DNA of 15,893 bases from NCBI GenBank assembly GCA_002398365.1, contig DGYK01000056.1, positions 20,089-35,981 on the forward strand, written 5' to 3'. The stretch is from Flammeovirgaceae bacterium UBA5008. Lineage in GTDB: Bacteria > Bacteroidota > Bacteroidia > Cytophagales > Cyclobacteriaceae. The notes under the pieces are model-generated. The model was given only the letters and a program-made list of their open reading frames with translations, made no database searches and was not told the DNA's origin. This document shows positions 6,441 to 13,603 of this stretch, piece after piece (within the stretch, counting starts at the first letter, position 1; every line of letters starts with the position of its first letter). Made by a program: the position numbers and the translations under genes.

Positions 6441-9122
6441 TTAATAAGCCAAGTTAGGTGATAACCAACGCTCGGCTTCTTCCAGTGTCATTCCTTTACG
6501 GGATGCGTATTCGATCACTTGATCCTTTTCAATTTTACCCAAGCCAAAATAGCGGGAGGCTTCATGAGCAAAATAGTAGCCGCTCACGGCTGCGGTGGGA
6601 TACATAGCAAATGATTCCGTCAGGGTAATACCCACTTCCTTCTCAGCATTCAGTAATTCAAAAATGGTTTTCTTCTCGGTGTGATCGGGACAAGCCGGAT
6701 AACCCGGTGCCGGACGAATACCCTGATATTTTTCGCTGATCAAGGTATCGATGTCAGCATTTTCATGAGGTGCATAGCCCCAATATTCTTTGCGCACTTT
6801 TACGTGAAGCAATTCAGCGAATGCTTCTGCCAACCGATCAGCCAATGCTTTGGCCATGATCTCTGAATAATCGTCTTGCTTGGCTTTGAATTCATCGATC
6901 ATTTTTTCCAAGCCAATTCCGGCTGTCACAGCAAACATGCCGATGAAATCTTCTTTGCCGCTATCTAACGGAGCAATGAAATCAGATAAACAGAAGTTCG
7001 GTAAATCTTTTGCCTTCTTATTTTGCTGACGCAAAAAGTGAAGTGTTGTGAGTGGCTTTCCTTCTTTGTCTTTCAATAATACGTCATCCGTAGCGGTGCT
7101 CTGCGCGCGATAAAACGCAACCACACCACTCGCTGTTAGCTTTCTTCCGGCAATGATCCGCGAAAGCATGATTTGCGCATCGTTGAATAACTTCGTGGCC
7201 TCTGCTCCTACTTTCTCATCTTGAAAAATGGCAGGGTACTTTCCAAACAACATCCACGTCTGGAAGAATGGAGTCCAGTCGATGTATTTAGCAATTTCTT
7301 CTAACGGATAATTAACCAACACCTTCTTGCCTATAAAAGCAGGTTGATAAGTAGCGGTTGTCGACCAATTGATGGCCACCCGATTTTTGCGGGCTTCCGC
7401 CAACGAAATGTAATTCTTAAGTTGCTGTTTACCTTCGTGGTCTTTGCGCAATTCTACATACTCTTGCTTCACTTTTGCCTTGAAGGCATCGCGCGATGTA
7501 GGGCTGATGAGTTCACTCGCCACCGGCACTGAACGCGAAGCATCCAACACATGAACCACGGCACCATCATACATCGGATCAATTTTAACGGCTGTATGTA
7601 ATCGCGAAGTAGTGGCCCCTCCTATCAACAGCGGAATATCCAATTTTTGATGCTGCATCTCTTTGGCAACGTGCACCATCTCATCCAATGAAGGCGTAAT
7701 CAACCCGCTCAATCCGATAGCATCTACTTTTTCTCGCTTCGCAGCTTCAATGATTTTTTCGGTGGGCACCATCACACCTAAATCTACCACATCGTAATTG
7801 TTACAGGCCAATACTACTCCTACTATGTTCTTGCCGATGTCGTGCACATCGCCCTTCACGGTTGCCATCAATATCTTCGCTGCCGGTTTTCCGGAATTAC
7901 CGCTTAATCGTTTTTCTTCTTCCAAGTATGGTGTGAGATACGCCACTGATTTTTTCATTACGCGTGCGCTCTTCACCACCTGTGGCAAAAACATTTTACC
8001 GGCACCAAACAAATCACCGACCACGTTCATACCGGCCATCAGTGGGCCTTCAATTACATGCAGCGGTCGGCCATACTTTTGTCGCGCTTCTTCCGTATCT
8101 ACATCCACAAAGTCGATGATGCCTTTCACCAACGCGTGGGTCAATCTGTCTTCTACGGTGCCTTGTCGCCATGCATCGTCTACTTCTTTTTTCTTGCCTG
8201 CACCTTTTACGGTTTCGGCCAGTTCCAACAACCGCTCGGTGGCATCCTCTCTCCGGTTGAGCAATACATCTTCTACTCGCTCCAAAAGTTCTTTCGGAAT
8301 TTCATCGTACACTTCGAGCATCGTAGGATTAACAATTCCCATGTCCATGCCATGTTTAATCGCATGGTATAGAAAAGCCGAGTGCATCGCTTCACGCACC
8401 ATTTGATTTCCGCGAAAGCTGAAAGACACGTTGCTCACGCCACCGCTCACATGCGCTCCGGGCAAGTTTTCACGAATCCATTTAGTGGCCTTAAAAAAAT
8501 CGAGCGCGTAGTTTTTGTGCTCTTCAATTCCCGTGGCAACGGGGAAAATATTCGGATCGAAGATAATATCTTGGGGTGCGAAGTGTACCTGATTTACCAG
8601 GATGTCATAGGCACGTTTACAAATGGAAATTCTTCGCTCATAGGTATCGGCTTGACCGAGTTCGTCAAACGCCATCACCACGGTGGCGGCACCGTAGCGC
8701 TTCACCAGTTTAGCCTGCTTGATAAACTCTTCTTCTCCGGCTTTTAAGCTGATGGAGTTGACGATTCCTTTTCCCTGCAAGCACTTCAATCCTGCTTCTA
8801 TCACATCCCATTTGGATGAGTCGATCATCACTGGTATGCGGGCGATTTCCGGCTCAGCAGCCATCAAATTCAAAAACTTGACCATCGCAGCTTTTGAGTC
8901 GAGCATACCTTCGTCCATGTTCACGTCAATCACCTGCGCGCCACCGCGCACCTGATCGAGCGCTACTTCGAGTGCCTCATCGTATTTATCTTCTTTGATC
9001 AATTTCAAAAAACGAGCAGAGCCTGTTACATTGGTACGCTCACCAACGTTCACAAAGTTCGACTCGGGTGTGATCGTCACCGCCTCGAGGCCGCTGAGTT
9101 GTAAATTCCGATTATTGTTCAA
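6441..9122 (-). CDS. metH: Methionine synthase, folate/B12/reactivation part (split MetH)
   Basis: An 893-aa cobalamin-dependent methionine synthase lacking the homocysteine domain. It begins with LSGLEAV and FVNVGERTNVTGS (23-35), the start of the pterin-binding domain that brings 5-methyl-THF. Next are a helical cap domain (about 330-400) and the B12-binding domain with DVHDIG (425-430, His427 the lower cobalt ligand). The reductive-activation domain (about 570-893) has RPAPGYPACPDH (803-814) for S-adenosylmethionine binding. In E. coli these are fused behind the homocysteine domain in one polypeptide of about 1,227 aa; here that domain is the separate gene upstream. The start codon is TTG at 9122; an in-frame TAA lies 18 nt upstream, and no ATG occurs before the conserved region. 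The 68-nt gap upstream holds a strong hairpin. Confidence 0.95.
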   Translation of the reverse strand: MNNNRNLQLSGLEAVTITPESNFVNVGERTNVTGSARFLKLIKEDKYDEALEVALDQVRGGAQVIDVNMDEGMLDSKAAMVKFLNLMAAEPEIARIPVMIDSSKWDVIEAGLKCLQGKGIVNSISLKAGEEEFIKQAKLVKRYGAATVVMAFDELGQADTYERRISICKRAYDILVNQVHFAPQDIIFDPNIFPVATGIEEHKNYALDFFKATKWIRENLPGAHVSGGVSNVSFSFRGNQMVREAMHSAFLYHAIKHGMDMGIVNPTMLEVYDEIPKELLERVEDVLLNRREDATERLLELAETVKGAGKKKEVDDAWRQGTVEDRLTHALVKGIIDFVDVDTEEARQKYGRPLHVIEGPLMAGMNVVGDLFGAGKMFLPQVVKSARVMKKSVAYLTPYLEEEKRLSGNSGKPAAKILMATVKGDVHDIGKNIVGVVLACNNYDVVDLGVMVPTEKIIEAAKREKVDAIGLSGLITPSLDEMVHVAKEMQHQKLDIPLLIGGATTSRLHTAVKIDPMYDGAVVHVLDASRSVPVASELISPTSRDAFKAKVKQEYVELRKDHEGKQQLKNYISLAEARKNRVAINWSTTATYQPAFIGKKVLVNYPLEEIAKYIDWTPFFQTWMLFGKYPAIFQDEKVGAEATKLFNDAQIMLSRIIAGRKLTASGVVAFYRAQSTATDDVLLKDKEGKPLTTLHFLRQQNKKAKDLPNFCLSDFIAPLDSGKEDFIGMFAVTAGIGLEKMIDEFKAKQDDYSEIMAKALADRLAEAFAELLHVKVRKEYWGYAPHENADIDTLISEKYQGIRPAPGYPACPDHTEKKTIFELLNAEKEVGITLTESFAMYPTAAVSGYYFAHEASRYFGLGKIEKDQVIEYASRKGMTLEEAERWLSPNLAY

Positions 9123-9158
9123 AACCTTTTTGCGTTAATATTATTTCTACTAAAAACC

Positions 9159-9185
9159 AATTTGGCAGACACTGTCTGCCAAATT
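9159..9185 (-). terminator. Strong intercistronic hairpin between the metH halves
   Basis: A perfect 13-bp inverted repeat (AATTTGGCAGACA / TGTCTGCCAAATT, one central base) lies 5 nt after the upstream gene's coding end. On the minus strand it is followed by GG and TTTTT. This has the look of an intrinsic terminator with a weak tail. Because metH C-half and metF follow on the same strand, it more likely acts as partial attenuation or as an mRNA-stabilising hairpin. No promoter is evident between it and the next gene. Confidence 0.6.
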
Positions 9186-9190
9186 CAAAA

Positions 9191-10186
9191 TCAGGTCATA
9201 AGTTGTTTTCTTGGAGTATAATTCTTTGACAAGTTCGCTATCACACGAATGTGATCCGGTGTAGTACCACAACATCCACCTAAAATATTCACCAACCCTT
9301 CTTTCAAATATTCTTCTACCTGCTTGCCCATCTCTTCAGGAGTTTGATCATAGTGACCAAATGCATTCGGCAAACCGGCATTCGGATACGCACTCACAAA
9401 AAATGATGCGTTCTCATTTAAGATTTGTAAGTAAGGTCTTAGCTGCTCGGCACCCAGCGCACAATTCAATCCCACACTCAACAACGGCACATGCGACACC
9501 GAAATCAAAAAGGCTTCCGTAGTTTGGCCACTGAGTGTTCTGCCGCTGGCATCGGTAATCGTGCCCGATACCATCACCGGATAGGTTGCGCCAATCTCTT
9601 CAAACAATTCCTGCACGGCAAACAAAGCCGCCTTCGCATTCAGCGTATCAAAAATGGTTTCAATCAACAAGAGATCCGCACCTCCATCAATCAATCCTTT
9701 CGCTTGTTCTTTGTACGCTATCCGTAAATCATCAAAGGTCACAGCCCGATACCCCGGATTATTCACATCCGGTGATAGCGAAGCTGTTTTGTTAGTTGGT
9801 CCTAGAGCACCTGCAACAAACCGTGGCTTCGATGGATCACGTTTGGTAAACTCATCTGCCGCTTCTTTCGCAATCTTAGCCGATTGATAATTCAACTCGT
9901 AAGCCAACGGCTCCAGTTGATAATCAGCTTGGGCAATGGTAGTACTGCTGAAGGTATTCGTTTCAATAATGTCCGCACCGGCTTCCAGGTATTGCATGTG
10001 AATATCTTTGATGATATCCGGTCGCGTAATGGAAAGCAAATCATTATTGCCCTTCAGAGGAGAAGGATGATTTTTAAATCGCTCACCGCGGAAATCGCTT
10101 TCCTCCAGTTTATGGCGTTGAATCATGGTGCCCATGGCGCCATCCAATACCAAAATTCGTTCTTTTAACAGGTCTTGTATTTTCAC
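9191..10186 (-). CDS. Homocysteine S-methyltransferase part of split MetH
   Basis: A 331-aa protein equal to the N-terminal homocysteine domain of MetH. It is a (beta/alpha)8 barrel that binds zinc and activates homocysteine for methyl transfer from methylcobalamin. It starts with ILVLDGAMGTMIQ (11-23), continues with DIIETNTFSS (72-81), and ends with the zinc ligands: Cys242 in GLNCALGAEQLRPY, and Cys305/Cys306 in GGCCGTTPDHI. The spacing matches E. coli MetH Cys247/310/311. The protein stops just where E. coli MetH has the linker to the pterin domain, and the next gene resumes with the linker motif LSGLE. This makes the split a clean domain-boundary division, not a random frameshift. The start is GTG at 10186, only 18 nt after the riboswitch P1 helix. 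It is the first gene of the SAM-riboswitch operon with metH C-half and metF. Confidence 0.95.
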   Translation of the reverse strand: MKIQDLLKERILVLDGAMGTMIQRHKLEESDFRGERFKNHPSPLKGNNDLLSITRPDIIKDIHMQYLEAGADIIETNTFSSTTIAQADYQLEPLAYELNYQSAKIAKEAADEFTKRDPSKPRFVAGALGPTNKTASLSPDVNNPGYRAVTFDDLRIAYKEQAKGLIDGGADLLLIETIFDTLNAKAALFAVQELFEEIGATYPVMVSGTITDASGRTLSGQTTEAFLISVSHVPLLSVGLNCALGAEQLRPYLQILNENASFFVSAYPNAGLPNAFGHYDQTPEEMGKQVEEYLKEGLVNILGGCCGTTPDHIRVIANLSKNYTPRKQLMT

Positions 10187-10204
10187 TCTTTCGGTTGTTT
10201 ACAG

Positions 10205-10360
10205 TTATCCAGAAAGAGCCATGCGAAAGATGGATCGCCTATCTTCTCCTACACCAACTGCCGAAGCAATCGATATAGAAAGGGAATTAGCACCCTTCTC
10301 GTGAGAGAACTCAGGTTGCTAAGACGTCATCGGGCCCTGTCCCTCGGTCTTTCTGGATAA
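10205..10360 (-). ncRNA. SAM-I (S-box) riboswitch
   Basis: The minus-strand RNA carries the S-box core words in order: TTATCCAGAAAGA, GAGGGACAGGGCCCGATGA, TTAGCAACC and GGTGCTAATTCC. The 3' end TCTTTCTGGATAA closes P1. The P1 stem is 13 perfect base pairs (10360-10348 with 10217-10205). GGGCCCGATGA carries the kink-turn GA, and the SAM-contacting GCAACC and GGTGCTAATTCC blocks are intact. The downstream gene is the homocysteine methyltransferase half of methionine synthase, the expected feedback target. Only 18 nt separate P1 from the GTG start and no terminator hairpin follows, so control is probably at translation or by an unusual mechanism. Confidence 0.95.
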
Positions 10361-10366
10361 GCAATG

Positions 10367-10397
10367 CAAAGAAACAGAATCTTGTAGTAAATAAAAA
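10367..10397 (-). promoter_or_regulatory. Probable promoter of the riboswitch-met operon
   Basis: On the minus strand TTTCTTTG (10374-10367) differs from TAnnTTTG at one base and is preceded at 19 nt by TTTT (10397-10394; consensus TTTG). Transcription would start near 10361, exactly at the 5' end of the riboswitch P1 helix, which supports the call. It is divergent from the ppx gene. Confidence 0.45.
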
Positions 10398-10434
10398 ACC
10401 ATTATGCGTATTTTAGCCACTTAATCGCGCTCAC

Positions 10435-11343
10435 TTGAAACTCGCTGCTATCGATATTGGCTCCAATGCCATTCGCCTTCAAATCTCCACCATCCTCGAA
10501 GATGGTAAAACACATCTCTTCAAGAAGCTCGAATACGTTCGCTTTCCATTGCGTTTGGGACACGATGTTTTCACCATCAACCGAATCAGCGACAGCAGCG
10601 CGCAGAAGTTCAAGAAGTTAATGGGCGTTTATAAAACACTACTTGAATTGTATGAAGTAGATGATTACATGTTTTGCGCCACCTCGGCCATGCGCGAATC
10701 AGAAAACGGTGAAGAAATAGCGCGACAAGTACAAGAAGAACTGGGCGTAACCATCAACATCATTGACGGCCACCTCGAAGCGGATCTCATCAACAAAGCC
10801 ATTTTTTCCTACCTTGGCAAAGAGACCTACCTGCATATTGATGTGGGCGGTGGTAGCACCGAACTCAACTTGTTTGTCAAGGGCAAAAAGATAAAAACAC
10901 GCTCATTTAAAGTGGGCTCTGTCCGCATTCTAGAACACCACGACTCGCCCATTATGTGGCAAGACATGGAGCACTGGGTACGCGAAAATGTAAAGTCATC
11001 GTATGGAAAAGTAACCGCGGTGGGTACAGGCGGAAACATCTCTAAAATATTCGAATTGGCCGAAAAGAAAACCGGCACCGTGATGTCGCTGAAAAAGGTA
11101 AAATCGATTATGGAAATGGTGAGCGAACTCACGATTGAAGAGCGCATTTACCAACTGCAAATGAACCCCGACCGTGCTGATGTGATTGTGCCTGCCAGCA
11201 ATATCTACATTAAAGTAATGGAATGGGCACACGCCAGTAGCATACTCGTACCCGATGTCGGTTTAAAAGATGGCATCCTTCTCCACCTGCTGGAGAAAAA
11301 CGTAAAGCAGAAAAAAATAGAATTTAAGAAAGGCAGATTTTAG
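10435..11343 (+). CDS. ppx: Ppx/GppA-family exopolyphosphatase
   Basis: A 302-aa phosphatase of the actin-like ASKHA fold that removes phosphate from polyphosphate and/or hydrolyses pppGpp. Visible motifs are AAIDIGSNAIRLQI (4-17, phosphate-1 loop), CATSAMRES (81-89), DGHLEADLI (111-119, with the Glu-Ala of the catalytic region), HIDVGGGSTEL (134-144, phosphate-2 loop) and AVGTGGNISKI near 205. It lacks the C-terminal HD-like domain of the long E. coli enzymes, as common for short Ppx/GppA proteins. The start is TTG at 10435: an in-frame TAG at 10414 leaves no other common start, and the upstream ATG at 10404 is out of frame. TATTTTAG (10409-10416) could be a -7 element but lacks a partner at -33. 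The gene converges on ppk1, supporting a polyphosphate role over a pppGpp one. Confidence 0.9.
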   Translation: MKLAAIDIGSNAIRLQISTILEDGKTHLFKKLEYVRFPLRLGHDVFTINRISDSSAQKFKKLMGVYKTLLELYEVDDYMFCATSAMRESENGEEIARQVQEELGVTINIIDGHLEADLINKAIFSYLGKETYLHIDVGGGSTELNLFVKGKKIKTRSFKVGSVRILEHHDSPIMWQDMEHWVRENVKSSYGKVTAVGTGGNISKIFELAEKKTGTVMSLKKVKSIMEMVSELTIEERIYQLQMNPDRADVIVPASNIYIKVMEWAHASSILVPDVGLKDGILLHLLEKNVKQKKIEFKKGRF

Positions 11344-11452
11344 GGGGCATGGCCAAGCTGCGCAAGGCCACCGTGCTTTCCGCTTCAAGCCACCCGAGGC
11401 GTGTGGGCTTTCCGCTGCAATCACTTACCCGCGCACGGCACCTCATTCATCG
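11344..11452. repeat. GC-rich intergenic element, candidate dispersed repeat
   Basis: The 109 bp between convergent ppx and ppk1 are about 64% GC by my count, well above the flanks. They contain GCTTTCCGCT twice (11375-11384 and 11407-11416). There are partial stems: TGGCC/GGCCA around AAGCTGCGCAA near 11350-11370, and GTGTGGG/CCCGCGCAC with G-U pairs at about 11401-11435. The phrase GGGCTTTCCGCTGCAATC recurs, from my memory, in intergenic gaps of many Bacteroidota genomes. I could not check this. There is no T-run, so it is not a standard terminator. Confidence 0.5.
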
Positions 11453-13597
11453 CTAGTCAAATAACTTAACGTCCTGAATGATTTCCTTCGTCACGTTATA
11501 AAACTCTTTATGGATATTAAACGGAGGCTCTCCGTTTTGTTCTTTGATCACGTACTTGCCATCTTCCTGCATCGTATACGAGTTCACATTGTCTTTCAGA
11601 TTGTAACGCAAAATATTCATGGCCTGCTTGCGCAGCATATCCGATTCCAGTAAAAACAGCGACTCAATTCTACGGTCAAAACTGCGAACCATCGCATCGG
11701 CACTGCCAATGTAAACCTTCGGAGCGCCCATGTTGTGGAAGTAATAAATGCGTGAGTGCTCGAGATATTCTCCTACAATCGAAATCACTTCAATGTTTTC
11801 ACTCAAGCCTTTGCGACCCGGACGCAAACAGCACATACCGCGCACAATCAGTTTGATAGTCACACCTGCATTCGATGCATCATACAACGAATTGATAAAA
11901 TCATTGTCTTGCAGCGAGTTCAGTTTAATGATAATACCAGCCGGTTTTCCTTGGCGAGCATTGTCGGCTTCGTTGCGAACCAGATACATCAACTGATTCC
12001 GCATATCGCGAGGTGAGGTAATCAGGTTTTTGTACGTGGTCGGATGCGAGTGCCCGGTGATAACATTGAAAAATTCCGACACATCGTTGCCGTACGTTTC
12101 ATTCGTACTCAGCAAACCAATATCGGTATAAAAACGCGAGGTCGTTTCATTGTAATTTCCACTCGACAAATGCACGTAGCGATACACCCGATTTGGCTCG
12201 TTGCGCACAATCAACAAAAGTTTGGTGTGTGTTTTCAAACTGCTAATTCCGTAGATCACAAAGCAACCGGCCTGCTGCAACTTCTTCGCTTCGCGCAAAT
12301 TGTTCTCTTCGTCAAAGCGCGCTTTTACTTCAAACAACACTGACACGTGTTTGCCATTCTCAGCAGCCTTCAGTAAAGCTGCACTTACTCTTGATTCTCC
12401 TTTCGCGAGTCGGTAGATGGTAATTTTAATAGACAACACATAAGGATCGTCAGCAGCCTTTTCCAACAATTCCAACACCGGTTCCATTGAGTTATATGGA
12501 TGGTGCATCAGAATGTCGCGCTCTTTCAATACTTCAAACAAATCGCGTGTGCCCAATTCCGGAAAGGAAACCGGTTTTACTTGTGGTGGCAACGCAAGTC
12601 GCTTGGATTTAAATTCATTGTGCCCGATAATTTGATTTAAGCCGCTGTAATCGAGCAATCCCTCAGCCGGGAACTTAAAGATGTTCAAATCATCCAAGTC
12701 CCATTGTATTTTCAACAAGCGAATCAACCACGGATCAGGATTTTCCTCAATCTCTAACCGCACTACCCTACCCGACCTCCGGGTTTGCAATTTCCTACGC
12801 AGTTCTTCTAAAAAATTTGATTCAATATCTTCGCTTTCCTCTAAGGTAAAATCACCATTGCGATTGATGCGGAAAAGATTGACACTGTTGATTTCAATGT
12901 TGCGAAAGAGGTTATGAATGTTGTAGCGAATGATTTCCTCAATCGGCACGAATGACAGGAAATTATCGACACTCAAAATCTCAAAGAAGCGCGGCAAGTT
13001 GCTCGGCACTTGAATAAACGAAACCCGCAATTGATGATTGACATCTTGTGGCGCCTTCGTCACTACACCAAACAACAACCGGTTATTCTTCAAAATGGGA
13101 AACGTATGGTAGTTGTCGAACAACATGGGTGTGAGCATCGGGTAGATTGTGCGCTGAAAATACTGATCTACCCTGCTTTTGTCTTCGGTGGGAAGACTTT
13201 GATAACTCGCTATTTTGAAATTGTTCTTTTCGAAGAATGGACTTAGTTGTTTGGTGAAATTCTCATGCTGCTCGGACGTGAATTTTTGAATTTCACCTAA
13301 AAGATATTGACGAAATGGCGCCTCGCGCATACCGCTGTAGTCGAAGCGCTCTTTTCCGTAATCCAAGTAATTGTACAAACTACCCAAACGAATGGTGCAA
13401 AACTCATCGAGGTTCGAAGAAGTAATAGCCAAAAACTTCAGTCGGTCAAAAATGGTGCGATCCATGTGCCGCGACTGATCTAAAACGCGGTAGTTGAATT
13501 GAAGCCAGCTTAAATCGCGACTAATGTACTTGCTCTCGAAAACTTGTTTTTCGAGCGGGTTCTCGGCTGCCTGCTTTAAGTCTGCTCCTGTTTCCAT
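11453..13597 (-). CDS. ppk1: Polyphosphate kinase 1
   Basis: Ppk1 reversibly transfers the ATP gamma-phosphate to polyphosphate through a phospho-histidine. At 714 aa it is the usual length (E. coli 688). In order it shows: an N-domain with RDLSWLQFNYRVLDQ (27-41) and SSNLDEFCTIR (60-70, ATP-binding Asn); the head domain; HHPYNSMEPV (365-374); the first phospholipase-D-like domain with YVHLSSGNYNETTSRFYTDI (474-493), whose His476 is the autophosphorylation site; and RGMCCLRPG (586-594). The second catalytic histidine is His614 in YLEHSRIYYF, followed by GSADAMVRSFDRRIE (631-645). All key residues are present. The ATG at 13597 is 6 nt after the gyrB stop, so ppk1 is probably co-transcribed with gyrB. 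It converges with ppx. Confidence 0.97.
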   Translation of the reverse strand: METGADLKQAAENPLEKQVFESKYISRDLSWLQFNYRVLDQSRHMDRTIFDRLKFLAITSSNLDEFCTIRLGSLYNYLDYGKERFDYSGMREAPFRQYLLGEIQKFTSEQHENFTKQLSPFFEKNNFKIASYQSLPTEDKSRVDQYFQRTIYPMLTPMLFDNYHTFPILKNNRLLFGVVTKAPQDVNHQLRVSFIQVPSNLPRFFEILSVDNFLSFVPIEEIIRYNIHNLFRNIEINSVNLFRINRNGDFTLEESEDIESNFLEELRRKLQTRRSGRVVRLEIEENPDPWLIRLLKIQWDLDDLNIFKFPAEGLLDYSGLNQIIGHNEFKSKRLALPPQVKPVSFPELGTRDLFEVLKERDILMHHPYNSMEPVLELLEKAADDPYVLSIKITIYRLAKGESRVSAALLKAAENGKHVSVLFEVKARFDEENNLREAKKLQQAGCFVIYGISSLKTHTKLLLIVRNEPNRVYRYVHLSSGNYNETTSRFYTDIGLLSTNETYGNDVSEFFNVITGHSHPTTYKNLITSPRDMRNQLMYLVRNEADNARQGKPAGIIIKLNSLQDNDFINSLYDASNAGVTIKLIVRGMCCLRPGRKGLSENIEVISIVGEYLEHSRIYYFHNMGAPKVYIGSADAMVRSFDRRIESLFLLESDMLRKQAMNILRYNLKDNVNSYTMQEDGKYVIKEQNGEPPFNIHKEFYNVTKEIIQDVKLFD

Positions 13598-13603
13598 CTG
13601 AAA

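Noticed and set aside
7798..8406. A 202-codon open frame on the plus strand opposite metH
   Set aside because: The minus strand here encodes conserved cap/B12-domain sequence of MetH. The plus-strand frame has no recognisable domain and is a shadow of that coding pattern.
9123..9190. metH broken by a frameshift or stop mutation
   Set aside because: The break is exactly at the interdomain linker, with a complete C-terminus, a spacer and a new start. Both parts keep all catalytic motifs, so this is a genuine two-gene arrangement.
10187..10204. Intrinsic terminator as riboswitch expression platform
   Set aside because: Only 18 nt lie between P1 and the start codon, with no GC-rich hairpin and no T-run.
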